Shown: piece by piece, positions 44,601-55,443 of the stretch
Layout of the letters: each line of letters opens with the position of its first letter
Numbering within the stretch: position 1 is the first letter of the stretch
Assembly: GCA_964019695.1 (NCBI GenBank)
Contig: OZ026520.1
Coordinates: 27,996,120 to 28,060,119 of the forward strand
DNA length: 64,000 bases
Reading direction: 5' to 3'
Source: Loripinus fragilis
Lineage: Eukaryota > Mollusca > Bivalvia > Lucinida > Lucinidae
Notes under the pieces: generated by a model
Seen by the model: the letters and a program-made list of their open reading frames with translations, nothing else
What the model was told of the DNA's origin: nothing
Databases searched by the model: none
Program-made: the position numbers and the translations under genes

Positions 44601-45117
44601 CATATCACGTGTCAACTTTGACCCTTGCAAGTGACGTATGACCGCGCGACATATGGAAATACACCTTACGACCAATCGTTGCAGCCTTTCTTGGTAGAAG
44701 TTGGGAGAATATGAAAACATAGATCGATATCGTCCATTATCATTAGTTGATAAAGAAGGCGTTACCTGTCAAAATTGATGGGAGATTATGGAATCTAAAA
44801 CTGAATTGTATCAAAAACCTCAAAAACGAAATAAAAGTGAAAGAAGATTAGATCGAAGTTATCAATGGGGGCAATATCTGAATAACTCGGTGTAGAAAAA
44901 ATGCTGGTAAAATAAACCGTTTCCGAGTTTTTGAGCGCAAAGGGCTCCTTTAGTAGTATAGATTCAAGTAATTAAACAACGAGTGTAGATCATAGTAGCT
45001 AGGCGGCTAAGAGCCAAGATTGTGCTATTCCGGATACAAGCATGAAACTTTCCACACTTGTTGAGGTTTGTGAGCTGATAATTTTTTGATATAGAACCAC
45101 TTCGAAAAATTCCCTCT

Positions 45118-45127
45118 GCGCATGCGC
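45118..45127. promoter_or_regulatory. Subterminal GCGCATGCGC palindrome (left 1)
   Basis: First of three left-end copies; the others are at about 45281-45290 (GCATGCGC part) and 45427-45436 (GCGCATGCAT). They mirror those at 49221, 49064 and 48918. Possible transposase-binding sites, by position only. Confidence 0.5.
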
Positions 45128-46949
45128 AGGGCAAAATTCACTTCCGTCATAGAAAATTTGGACTCACTTAACTACACAGACCAATATTTGCGTTAAACAT
45201 GGTACAAAATTGACTCACTATATCTCTAGATGTCCTAAAAGACATAAACAAAAATATATTTTAAAATAGTTCCCATAATTATGCATGCGCAAACTAACTA
45301 ATACTTCCGGTTATCTCCTTTAATGATGTCAAAACGGTAGAAATCATTGAATCAATGGAATACTTATATCTTTTGACTGGGAAATAAATGTGTTTCTTCA
45401 CAATCATTTATCCAATAATTTTTGCTGCGCATGCATTCACCCTAGAGAGCCACTGTACTACAACAGTGCAGTCATTGCAGGTCGGTTGCAGTCGATGAGG
45501 GCAAACACTATATTACTTTGGTTTACTGTGATCCATTATATGAGCTAGTTTCTTTACAGCTATTAATTTTCATGATGATGTTTTCAGTTGCAATTATCAA
45601 TAGGTATTGTAGTCCATTTAGTCTACTAAATGTGTTCACAGATTAATGAGACACTATTTTGGTCATTAGTTATGATTTAATGGCATCACATAATGAAGAA
45701 TACAAATAAGTGAATGTTTTGCATATTTCTGTTTATTTTTTGCGAAGTTGCAAACCATGTTGTAGCTGTACGCAAAATTTTAGTAGTCAAGGGCATTGAA
45801 TTAGTAGTCAAGGGTCTAAGTATAATCAATTTGTATGCAACCTATGACCCTGTCACTCGACCAGAACTGCCGATGTATGTAGTACTATGCATACAGCATA
45901 AAAGTTAAAAAGGGGGCAAATATCAGGAATAGATACAATCAAGTACCACACCTGACCCAGGATACCAAATGGGAAAGTAACAACCACACAATTTAATGCC
46001 ACAAACGAGAGCCAAGAGCTTAGCCCTTTCCCAGCAGGTGACCACAAGGCAGCAATGAGCAGATGTGAACGCATGACAAACACAATACAGAAATAACACA
46101 AAATGATCCACCAAAAAAGTACCGTCTTAGAACCGTCAGTAAAAGTATTTTACTGGAGGGCTTAAACCAGTTTCACTTGAATAATTTCAAAATGCCCTGC
46201 CCTCAGATTTTGAACTTTTGCGCATGAAAGTACAAATATTTTACTTTTTATCTAAACTAACTAAAGTAAGCATATATTCCAGAACATATACAAAAATGCC
46301 TTCCATCCTTTTTTCCAGAAAAATATCACCTTTTTGGCATAACTCAGGTGCTGTATCAACTAACGATCTTTGTTGAACAGATACACAGCTCGATTTATAA
46401 GTGACAATAGTATGCACAGAATATGTTCAAAAGTAAATATTGACAAAATATCACCCTTTTGAACAGCCAGGTACGCTTAAACGGTATATATTGTGCCCTC
46501 GTCGACGTCGACAGCAGCCACCCCCCAATGCCCATGCTGTTCGAGTACAGTGGTTCTCTAGCGCAGCATTTGACATGAATGCATTTCTCTTGTTATGCTG
46601 GTGACATGCATGGTTTACCCATCATGTTCTTGAATGACGACATACCGTAATGTAACTTCGACTGTAACTCATGTTATGGAGTTTACAGAAGAGTGTTTGA
46701 CTGTTTGACTTATGTCCATGCATTGTTATGCGTTTATTTTTGGTTACTTCGTACCTGGGCCAAGATGACAAGATCATGTTGATCTTATATTCAAACGTAT
46801 ACATTTTCAAAGTAACATTTAACCCAGAGAGCTGGCAATATGCGCGATTATCTGGTTGTATGCTGATATGGCACAGCCTTCTCATAGGATTTTCAGTTCT
46901 TTAACATTACTAATTTTAAAAACAATCATCATTTTACAGAAATGTAGTG

Positions 46950-48260
46950 TTCAAAAATGCCACCACAAACACATAGGGTCGTACAATGGAGAGCTGCATT
47001 GTCTACTTCTGCAAATCCGAAGACAGCCATATCTCACAAGGTCAAGAGAAGAGATAGTGTTGCTTGCGGTATGGGGGTCCACAGTGGACTGTACATTCCA
47101 GTGTCTAATTATATCCATCACAGTTTGCTGGACTTGGTAATAATTCCCCTGTTCTAGTACTGACTCTAACATAAGAGCCTTGATTTGCTGCCTTTAAATT
47201 GTGCTGGTACAAAGCCACCTTCGAAAGGGCTGTCATTTCATCAACCAAACCTTTTTGGTAAACAAATGTTATATAGCCATGTCTATGTCGATGTAGGTGC
47301 TTGCTTGTTCTACCATACATAACTGTGATGAATCATTCACTGGTGCAGAGGTAATCTGTAGGTGGCTTTTCAGGGAGCGTTCATTTTTACAAAATACCCA
47401 GTTACAGCTGCAAAGCTTACCCACCGTTTTCCAGGACCAAGGAGAAAGGATGTTTTATTGCACCCTGTGAGTGAATGAAAAAGCAAGACAATTTGATTTC
47501 ACACCAACTATAGCCGGCATTTTTTGCCAACCCTGCAGTTCATCCACTCACAACTCTTGCACAACAGGTATGACTAGAACTGCTACACCAGTATCAACAG
47601 CGCAACCCCTTATTTTCTTGTTAGACCTTTTAGCTGTTTCCATAGCACGAGCAAATATTCTTGTATCTGCCTCCTCATGCAAACAAGGCGCAAATGAAGT
47701 CATATTGCAAGCTGGACACACTAAGACCAAGCTTCATCTCCTGTAAAGTGCAGGGTTCTCTCTAGAGAATTGTCGCACTCTCCCCGTGCAACACCTGATC
47801 TCAATCTGTGGCTATTGTTTCTTAGTTGGTATATCTTATGTCCAGGAAACACAGCAGTTGGAAAGATAATAAAATAGTTTATTGTCATCTTCTCACAAGA
47901 AATCTTGGCAGTTTTTCGATACGACAGTTATTTGATGGACTGACCCGCTGGTGGATGTCGTCTCCTCGTTTTTTTCCTTGTTGATGCTTTTAAACTGTCC
48001 GTCTAATATGTGCCACACACTAAATCCACTCGATCAACTGCACAAAAAGTGGATAGTACGTATCATTATATAAACATCGTTTGTATACTGCTCACTGAAC
48101 AGTGCTAACCCCTACACCTTTAAGTATCTGAAAAACGGAGGCTCCATCCAAAATGACAACACTGACTCCAAGTGCGAAATTATTTACAGGAGGACCAAAT
48201 GCCTCGAAGCCAGTCAGTAGCTTCACAGCCAAAACTATGAGGCATATCAGGCATCCCCCC
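46950..48260 (-). pseudogene. Decayed gene of an uncharacterised transposon-linked family (HEEADTR / GC[DN]xTS)
   Basis: Reading the minus strand across several frames, recognisable pieces appear in the family's order. They are VVILDGASVFQILK (about 48120), a Lys/Arg-rich stretch, and APCLHEEADTRIFARAMETA with GCAVDTGVAVLVIPVVQEL (47700-47550). Next come GCNKTSFLLGPGKRW (about 47440), VYQKGLVDEMTALSKVALYQ followed by HNLKAANQ (about 47250-47180), and a Cys-containing end DLVRYGCLRICRSRQCSS. From memory, intact relatives are common in cnidarians and molluscs, with DTDVVVL and FTGCDTxS…GKKTAW motifs and a Cys-rich tail. Their biochemical role is not known to me. This copy has many stops and frameshifts and cannot be functional. 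Confidence 0.65.
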
Positions 48261-48446
48261 TACACAAAAAATGTAACGTTATCATACCCACATAAAATAG
48301 ACTGGCATAGACTAACTAATGTTTGGTATGGTTCTTTAAAGGGAAGCAAGACACTAATAATATACAGTTTACTGACAGTTTGGAGACAGTCCATCGATAG
48401 ACAGTGATATAAGGTCTGTGAGCTCAAGCACGGTAGAATATATATG

Positions 48447-48512
48447 TCTACCTACCTGTTTGTCTGTCTGTCTGTGAGTCTGTCTGTCTGTCTGTGAGTC
48501 TGTCTGTATGTC
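48447..48512. repeat. Short (CTGT)n-type microsatellite
   Basis: Irregular CTGT runs with GAGT interruptions, inside the 4.37 kb element. Confidence 0.8.
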
Positions 48513-49220
48513 TATCAAAAAGGTATATTGCCCTTGGCCAGTGACCTATATAAGCTACGTCACTGCCTTGGCTTAAAACATAACTTTGTCAGAGAAGACC
48601 CCTAGTCAAAACAATCCAAATTGATCAATACTAGGAAAATATGTGGTGGTGGCTTTGGACCACCCTGGTATCTCAGATGGTGAGCGTGTCTGTCCAGTGT
48701 TCCAAGGGCTTTGAGCATGAGCAAATCAAAAACTGTCTGCATGTCTGTCTGTCTGCCACAAGCCTACTATCCTCTTTTGTTAAAACTTGACTTTTAAGTC
48801 TAATGACAATTTTATATATGTTAAACGTAGACAAAGCTTTTTTGTGAAAGCTTTTACTTGTAAATAAATGGGACTTTGTTTATCGTCTAAACAACATCCG
48901 GTTAAAAGAAACCCACAGCGCATGCGCATCTAAACAGGTCTGTAGGTCCCTTTATCACGTATATTGAAGACATGCTTTGGTCCTTTGAAAGGGGCATCTG
49001 GTTTTGTGCAGTTTACAATAAAAGAGAAACAGAATACATCTTTGTACAAAATTCAAATTTTATGCGCATGCGCAGCAATTAATGAATGAAGAGGACTTAA
49101 CTACAAACAAATAACATCACTTCTGCCACATTTTATTATTCTACAGCCATCATAACCCCTTCTTTAAAGTCAAACTGTATGAAAGCTCTATGGCAACAGC
49201 CTAAAATCAGAAAATGCTTT

Positions 49221-49230
49221 GCGCATGCGC
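49221..49230. promoter_or_regulatory. Subterminal GCGCATGCGC palindrome (right 1)
   Basis: First of three exact copies at the right end (49221-49230, 49064-49073, 48918-48927), mirroring the left end. Confidence 0.5.
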
Positions 49231-49446
49231 AGTAGGCATTTCCCAATGTGGTTCTATATCCTATTCTGCTTATTCAGTCATGGTCTACAACTGTGCCAAA
49301 TTTCATGCTTGTATCCGGAATAGCACAATCAGGCCAAAATTTGGCTCTTATAGCCGCCTAGCTATAGTGAGACATTGCGCAATGAGGTATCTAATCTTGG
49401 CCTTCCATAAAATACCATTTATACATCTTGGAAAGTGGATATAATT

Positions 49447-49683
49447 GAGCCGCGACATGAGATTTCCAACAATGTGGTATGTGCGACCAGAAAAGCCTCA
49501 GATCAGCCTGCGCATACGCGCAGTCTGATCAGAGCCATTACTAGTCACTTGCATATTCTGTGAGTGTTAGGCTACTGAATGAACATTATTTGGAGTTTCT
49601 AAGCTTAACAGGAGGCTGCAAAGGCTCGTCTGAGTCTACACTTGTCAAAATGCCACATTGTTGGAAATCACGTGTGGCGACTC
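49447..49683. mobile_element. GAGCCGCGACATGAG MITE, copy 2 (AATT duplication)
   Basis: Ends GAGCCGCGACATGAG and CACGTGTGGCGACTC, flanked by AATT at both sides. It has an inner palindrome around GCGCATACGCGC and ends 54 bases before the linker exon acceptor. Confidence 0.82.
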
Positions 49684-49736
49684 AATTATGTAGTATATAG
49701 ATATCAGTATCAGTTAATTTATGTACGTTCTTGTAG

Positions 49737-49860
49737 TTTGTTAAGAGGTAAAATAACATCATGTTCACGACATGAACGGAGCAAAGAAGAGGAAGAGTAC
49801 GCAACGCCAGGAGATCTACCTTATGCGATGACAGATCTTCGCTTCCAAGAATTAGACCAG
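49737..49860 (+). CDS. Single-pass membrane protein, cytoplasmic linker exon
   Basis: After a GTTCTTGTAG acceptor the first base completes the codon left in phase 2 by the transmembrane exon. The frame then reads LLRGKITSCSRHERSKEEEE followed by YATPGDLPYAMTDLRFQELDQ. It stops at CCAG|GTAAAT in phase 0, matching the tail exon at 53706. The composition is hydrophilic: basic just after the membrane (positive-inside), then acidic, with two tyrosines (EEYATP, LPYAMT). Both ends fit the neighbouring exons without a frameshift, which is the main evidence. A TTAA-bounded MITE starts 33 bases after the donor and another MITE ends just before the acceptor. Confidence 0.62.
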
Positions 49861-49892
49861 GTAAATGTAAATGTTATCTTCAAAGGCCCATG

Positions 49893-50266
49893 TTAAAGCT
49901 GCATACTCTGTCACTATGAACATTTTTCGAAAAAATTTATTTTCTTTTTAAATCATTTGTAAAAGTAGAATTAACCTATGTTTTCACAATAAAAATGTTC
50001 AATACAGCTGAAAACTGCATGGAAAAGTGAATTTTCTTATAAATAGGTGTGTTTTTCTCTTGTTGGTAATTATTTACGTCCCTCCAATAATTCTAGACGG
50101 TTGAATTTTAACATAAATGCAGTTGTTTTGATAGTGATAACTTGTTAAGATTTACGAAAATGGTAAAATGTTTACCTGAATTTGAGTATTTTTACTGTGT
50201 TCTTGAAAAATAAAAACATTATTTTTAAAATAAGAAGATCAAAAGTTACAGACTATGCAGCTTTAA
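49893..50266. mobile_element. TTAA-bounded MITE (TTAAAGCTGCAT family), copy 2
   Basis: TTAAAGCTGCATACTCTGTC and ACAGACTATGCAGCTTTAA are the ends. It is a close match over its whole length to 27446-27815. It is inserted 33 bases downstream of the linker exon. Confidence 0.82.
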
Positions 50267-50449
50267 ACACTATTTTACATAGTATTAGTGAATATGATTG
50301 CATTTAATTAAGATCAAAGTGAGTATTTATGTACTATTTGTGTACTTTTTTCATATTTTCCTATTATAATATATGTACAAAGACGTTCTTTTAATCACCC
50401 AGAATATGTTTTGCGATTAAACTAATTTTGTGTTTTAATAACAAACGAT

Positions 50450-50800
50450 TCAGGGCGAAGATTTGGCCCCAGTTAAATGCATTTAAGCCTCCGGTAGCTT
50501 AGGCTGCTGTTCGTTCGGAGGCGGTGGTTCCACTATTGTTGATTCATCGTTTAATGTTCCTCCTATCGGATTGTGTTTGTGTGGGGTGGGGGCGGGGGAA
50601 TCTGTGCATTACTTAGTGTCCTTTCTAGTTGTGCAATCATCTTAATGAGGAAGAGAGAGTTGCTTCACTAAAATTGTCTTCCTGATGTCCTGGACTGTAA
50701 AGTGTTCTGTGGCCCCTCCTCACGGTATATTGGGTTGGTCTGCTGTGTGTGATTGTAGCATTTCCTGATCATACTCACTTACTTTTTGATAGGAAATGTT
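50450..50800. repeat. Dispersed repeat (CGAAGATTTGG…GAGGAAGAGAG family), copy 2
   Basis: CGAAGATTTGGCCCCAGTTA, CTTAGGCTGCTGTTCGTTCG, GCGGTGGTTCC and GATTGTAGCATTTCCTGATC follow in the same order as in the 57.1-57.5 kb copy. The first part is also at 63236-63300. Confidence 0.65.
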
Positions 50801-50999
50801 AAACTACTCTTTTTGGTTATATACAGGATAATACTTATAGACTAACTATTTTAAACTCGAACAACTGATAATTCGAGATGAAAATTCTGGACCCATGGTC
50901 TTCGATTTAACGAGCCTGAATCAACTGATGAAACGTGAATGAAATAACGAGCCCAATCTTCCTTTAGCGAGATGATTGCACAATTAGAAATGAACCTTT

Positions 51000-53096
51000 T
51001 TCATTCTGGACTCCTGCAAACAGGTACTTTGGCCTCCTCTTATTGAGGCCAAAAAATGGGCCCATCCCCGGGGTCACATGTATTACATAGGCTTATATAT
51101 GAAAAAATCTTCTTGTATGAAACAACAAGGCCTAGAGCCTTGATATTTAGCATGTAGAATCACCCAGTAGACCTCTACCAAGTTTGTTTAAATTGTGCCC
51201 CTGGGGCCAAAATGGACATGCCCCGGGGTCACATGTATTACATAGGCTTATATAGGGAATATATGAAAAAATCTTCTTGTCTGAAACCACAAGGCTTAGA
51301 GCCTTGATATTTGGTATGTTGCATCATCCAGTACACCTGTACCAAGTTTGTTCAAATTACACCCCTGGGGCAAAAATGGGCCCTCCCCGGGGTCACATGT
51401 ATTTACATAGGCTTATATAAATAATTTATGAGAACATCTTCTTGTATGAAACCACAAGGCCTAGAGTTTTGATATTTGGTATGTGTTATCACCTAGTGAA
51501 CCTCTACCAAGTTTGTTCAAATTACACCCCTGGGGCAAAAATGGGCCCTCCCCGGGGTCACATGTATTTACATAGGCTTATATAAATAATTTATGAGAAC
51601 ATCTTCTTGTATGAAACCACAAGGCCTAGAGTTTTGATATTTGGTATGTGTTATCACCTAGTGAACCTCTACCAAGTTTGTGCAAATTATGCCCCTGGGA
51701 CCAAAATGGGTCACCCCGGGGTCACATGTATTACATAGGCTTGTATAGGGAACACATGAAAAAAACCTTCTTTTCTAAAACCACAAGGCTTAGATCCTTG
51801 ATATTTAGTACGTAGCATTACCTAGTGGATCTCTACCAAGTTTGTTCAAATTATGCTCTTGAGGCTAAAAATGGGCCCACTCTGGGGGTCACATGTATTT
51901 ACATATGCTTATATAGGGATTATATATGAAAACATCTTCTTGTCTAAAACCACAAGGCCTAGAGCTTTGATATTTAGTATGTGTTATAACCTATTAGATC
52001 TCTACCAAGTCTGTTCGAATTTTTCCACTGGGACCAAAAATGGGCTCGCCCCGGGGATCACATGTATAGCATAGGCTTGTATAGGGAATATATGGAAAAA
52101 ATGTATTGTTTGAAACCACTAGGCCCAGATCCTTGATATTTAGTATGTAGTATCACCTTGTGGACCTCTACCAAGTTTGTTCAAATTATGCCCCTTGGGC
52201 CAAAAATAGCCAAGGGGTCATATAGGCTTACACAGGAAAAATGAAAAAAATCTTCTTGTCTGAAACCACAAAGCCTTGAGCCTTGATAGCGGACCTCTGC
52301 CACTTGTTTAACTTATGCTCGCTTTCAACGATTGAGCTGTTTGGCCTGGAAATATTGTTTATGCTAGAGAACAGTTGGTTTAATAATATACATGTACTAG
52401 TCAAAAATTCTAACCGGCCACGTGTGTTTTTACCAATTTCCGGAAAAGCTATAAGCATGATAAGGACTATATCAATTTCATTTGCATTCTCGAATAGGCC
52501 AGCCTATCAGACATCGATAACAGAAAACGGCTAAGCAATACTCCTTAAATTATATCCGGGAGGCTTTGCCCAATACACTTACTCTCAATTTCAGAATGCA
52601 CAAGGATTTGCATAGGGTGGTGGGGTAATTTTGGACAATATAGCCACTAGCAATGAGTTTCAGGCAGATGGAGTGTTTATTTCAGCACTTGAGTGATCAA
52701 TATGAGTTTGGCATTTGAAATGAAAACGTTTTGCGTGAGAAATGGGGTTATTTCAAAAAGTCATGGCTCACAAGTTGTGCCAAAATGCGAATTTTTAAAA
52801 TGGGGGTACCACTATTCAAGTCAGCATCCTGCATGTACTGTTGAACATTTTGTTAATATCTTCACTGCCAAGGGTATATGGCACGTATGTCAATTTCGGG
52901 ATGCAAAAAGAGTAGTCATTTCATTTAACGTTTTGAAGAAAATTAATAAAATGGAGGTGGCCGGTTAGAACTTTTGGCTAGTATATATATAGGCGATCAG
53001 AGAAAAAGTCAAAAAATGAAACACCCTAAGATACCTATACATAAGCTTTGAACAAAACTCAGGTAAGCGATTCAGGGCCATATGACCCTCTTGTTT
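51000..53096. mobile_element. Tandem-repeat element (CCCCGGGGTCACATGTATTA units), interrupted by a MITE
   Basis: Seven or so monomers of ~175 bp carry ACATAGGCTTATATAGG, ATCTTCTTGTATGAAACCAC, GCCTAGAGCCTTGATATTTA and CTCTACCAAGTTTGTTCAAA. The 3' edge GGTAAGCGATTCAGGGCCAT, with ATGACCCTCTTGT, is at 53062-53093, after a 585-bp insertion. The same 3' edge type ends the 28.5-30.3 kb element. Non-coding. Confidence 0.75.
52397..52981. mobile_element. 585-bp TA-flanked MITE with CTAACCGGCCAC ends
   Basis: CTAGTCAAAAATTCTAACCG at the left pairs with CGGTTAGAACTTTTGGCTAG at the right, and TA borders both ends. The terminal repeat continues to GGCCAC. No transposase is encoded, and the small open frames inside have no domain. 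Confidence 0.82.
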
Positions 53097-53099
53097 AAT

Positions 53100-53246
53100 C
53101 GGAACTTGTCCAATGAGAAAAGCCTTTTTGTCGACAACTCGAGGACCGAATCTACTATATTTTCCAGGGAAAAATATCATTTTCTTTGAAATTATTATCA
53201 GGCCATTTTATGGGCAATCCTTCGTTAAGACTGTCCGAAGTCCTTC
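53100..53246. repeat. Dispersed 150-bp repeat, copy 2
   Basis: ACTTGTCCAATGAGAAAAGC through AAGACTGTCCGAAGTCCTT matches 759-903 in the same orientation. Confidence 0.6.
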
Positions 53247-53287
53247 CCATGTATTGTCGTAATCATTTAGGGGATAACTGTATTCGA

Positions 53288-53418
53288 AATTTCATTTGGG
53301 GAGGTATATCGTCGGATATACGGTCGGAAATTTAGTTTTACGGCGACGCGTGAGCGGAGCCGTAAAACGTGATTTCCGAACGTATATCCGACGGTATACC
53401 TCCTCAAATGAAAATTTG
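53288..53418. repeat. Palindrome ATTTCATTTGGGGAGGTATA, about 58-bp arms
   Basis: The left arm holds GTCGGATATACGGTCGGAAA, TTTACGGC and the outer AAATTTCATTTGGGGAGG. It folds back on the right arm GCCGTAAAACGTGATTTCCG and TACCTCCTCAAATGAAAATT. The matching frames on both strands are due to this symmetry. More GATATACTG words follow to about 53650. Confidence 0.75.
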
Positions 53419-53705
53419 AATATGTTTATCCCCATTCTATTTCGTCTCAAATGGAGCGTTGCAAGTCGTATAAAGCCGAACGTCATCCAACGATATGTGA
53501 CGTAATTTTAAAATAACGTCAAACTATTTCCGACAGTATATCGCAGGATATACTGTAGACTGGTTCTCTCCCCTACACTGGCTATTAATTTGAACATCTC
53601 GGAACCAGTTTAGATATACTGTCGCAAAATTTGACGTTATCCAATCAGATGTCGCGTTACAAAAGCAAGTGCATTAGAATGCTGTTATGTTATTTTCCAC
53701 TTCAG

Positions 53706-54212
53706 CAGGCGAGGAAAGCTGAATCTGTTGATAACAACGATGAAAGAAAGAGATACCAAGACTTCCAGATCGACAGTAGGAAGAATTTCCACCAATATAC
53801 ACCTTTCAAACCCAAATCTAATAGTTCAAAGGACCAGGGTGTTCGAAACGAAGGCTATGAGTACATGCATGTGTCTGAGGGAGGCAAGAACGATTTACAG
53901 AGAGGTGTGAAACAGGCAACCAATCATCATTACTTTATTCTAGAGCCAGAGACGAAGAAGCCAGTTGATAATATAAGACGTGTGAACGATGAGGAAGAAA
54001 TACAGTACCTTAATCCAAATCATGTGTATTTCATTCTTGAACCAGAAACAAGCAAACTTAAACCAGTAGATACTGACAATCAAACAGCTGAGCGAAATCA
54101 AGATCATGTTTACTTTGTTTTGGAGAAACAACCTGAAACTGAATACATGGTTACTGATTTGATTTATGACGCAAATATTCAGTATTTGACTTCCGATGAC
54201 AATTACACCTAA
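53706..54212 (+). CDS. Single-pass membrane protein, tyrosine-rich cytoplasmic tail exon
   Basis: After a TTTTCCACTTCAG acceptor (or CAGCAG, three bases later) 168 codons run to TAA. The tail is hydrophilic with 12 tyrosines. A motif recurs three times at 28-32-residue spacing: NHHYFILEPET (tail residues 73-83), NHVYFILEPETS (105-116), DHVYFVLEKQPET (133-145). IQYL occurs twice (IQYLNPN, IQYLTSD), and GYEYMHV and TEYMVTD add further Tyr sites. These look like SH2-binding or sorting signals; that is inference. With the two upstream exons the protein is about 249 residues if it starts at 37608. No enzymatic domain is present. Similar YF-hydrophobic-L-E tails occur, to my recollection, in molluscan scavenger-type or multi-EGF receptors. 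The family is not certain. Confidence 0.72.
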   Translation, partial: QARKAESVDNNDERKRYQDFQIDSRKNFHQYTPFKPKSNSSKDQGVRNEGYEYMHVSEGGKNDLQRGVKQATNHHYFILEPETKKPVDNIRRVNDEEEIQYLNPNHVYFILEPETSKLKPVDTDNQTAERNQDHVYFVLEKQPETEYMVTDLIYDANIQYLTSDDNYT

Positions 54213-54390
54213 CTTTTTTAAAATGTGTCTGGCAGGAGTATTCATAGAATCGACTATGATCGTCATTGAAGGCTCATCAGAATCTGATTCTACACTATTT
54301 TTGCAAAAGTATCCATTTGAATCAGCGAAGTTGAAGGCGGTAAAGTGTGAGGTCCCTGGACTAATTACATGGATCCACCGTCAGTTAAGT

Positions 54391-54628
54391 TTATTTTGCC
54401 CCCCCCCCCCATGTACTGATCCCCTTAAAATCACAAAGCTACCAATCCAGCATTCACTGTTGGGCCATCATCGACTCGCCAGCGAAACGCCATTAAAATG
54501 GCGTTTCGCTGGCGGGCCGTTGATTGCCCGCTATTAGTGGTATTTGGACCCTTCCTCCCCTCATCAAACTAAAAAAACCGTTGTCAAAGTTGGACCCCTT
54601 CTGACAAAACTTTCTGGATCCGCGTATG
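54391..54628. mobile_element. CATGCGCGGATCCAG MITE, copy C
   Basis: The right end TTTCTGGATCCGCGTATG and the palindrome GCGAAACGCCATTAAAATGG are intact. The left part begins in a C-run and lacks the usual GGATCCAG end. It lies about 180 bases after the tail exon stop codon. Confidence 0.75.
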
Positions 54629-54747
54629 CCCCCTCTCCGACCAGTCAGCATATAAAAGAGGACCACCATTCATGGCCCCACTATTGCCCCACTTAGCCCC
54701 ACTAGGGATAATGTATGCTAGCTGGGTTACGTGGAGCTTTGATAATA

Positions 54748-54990
54748 TTGGGCCCTGTCGCGAGAAAACCTGTCTTCAGAGTTTCCGTCAAAGCGAGACT
54801 CAATCCATTCTTCAGAGATTAGCTAGAATGTTGAAATTTCGCTTGAAGCAAGTTTAGATACGATGCTTTAAATTTGCAGTAAGCGAATAACAAATGCGCT
54901 GATTAGTCTGGGCGAATGCGCAGGCTAGTCTGCGCATTTGTTGTTCGCAAACACCCGAAGAAAGGTTTTCTCGCGTCGAGGCCCAAATAT
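54748..54990. mobile_element. MITE with GTCGCGAGAAAACCT ends
   Basis: GGGCCCTGTCGCGAGAAAAC and the right-hand GTTTTCTCGCGTCGAGGCCC are inverted. Inside, GCGAATAACAAATGCGC folds back on GCGCATTTGTTGTTCGC. Confidence 0.72.
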
Positions 54991-54998
54991 TATACATC

Positions 54999-55262
54999 TG
55001 GACCCGGAATTACAATTCCTCCTTAAAGTTAAGGAAGACTTAAGTTAAGTATTGATTTTTCAGGATGCGAAAAATAACGTTTCAAACTGATTAGAATCAA
55101 AATAGTTTCATTTTTTTCTGAAGAGCTCAGTGATATCTTTGACTACAAGAACCACATCGATCTAGACAATTTGTTTAGCATTTAATATAGCATGTTGAAA
55201 TATCAATACTTAACTTAAGTCTTTCTTAACTTTAGGGAGACATTGTAACTTCGGGCTCTGTA
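54999..55262. mobile_element. MITE with CTTAAGTTAAGTATTGAT ends
   Basis: The left 60 bases (CCCGGAATTACAATTCCTCC with GACTTAAGTTAAGTATTGAT) are the inverted partner of the right 60 bases (ATCAATACTTAACTTAAGTC with GTAACTTCGGGCTC). Confidence 0.75.
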
Positions 55263-55443
55263 AATTACCTGATAAACCAGGCGGAGTGATACACCGTCCC
55301 ATCACCATTGAGTGTCAAAATGCTTACAGACATTGTTTATCGGTGTTATGATATAACATTTCTTCAATGTGTTGGAGTGAAGCATTGTAGGTAAATCTCA
55401 AATCTTATGTGTTTAAAGCCAGTTTCAAAGCACCAAAAACACG

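Larger units (their letters stand above)
44996..49364 (-). mobile_element. 4.37 kb terminal-inverted-repeat element carrying a decayed 'HEEADTR'-family gene
   Basis: TAGCTAGGCGGCTAAGAGCC at the left and the reverse complement of GGCTCTTATAGCCGCCTAGC at the right are inverted ends. Both ends continue inward with TTGTGCTATTCCGGATACAA. TAG flanks both sides (44993-44995, 49365-49367), compatible with a 3-bp duplication. The motif GCGCATGCGC, or a one- to two-base variant, occurs three times near each end at mirror-image distances: 122, 285 and 431 from the left; 134, 291 and 437 from the right. The interior carries a degenerate minus-strand coding region at about 46950-48260. I cannot assign a known superfamily. 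Confidence 0.75.

Noticed and set aside
45853..46114. Two overlapping minus-strand frames of 63-82 residues (MRSHLLIAALWSPAGKG)
   Set aside because: No domain recognised. The position inside the 4.37 kb element and lack of conserved coding features suggest an unrelated repeat or shadow frame.
53296..53505. Matching frames on both strands near 53.3-53.5 kb
   Set aside because: Caused by the palindrome at 53288-53418.
55240..55360. Cys-containing plus-strand stretch (KLPDKPGGVIHRPITIECQN)
   Set aside because: It starts inside the arm of a MITE and has no acceptor or donor in phase. Considered as an Eph or receptor exon and dropped.
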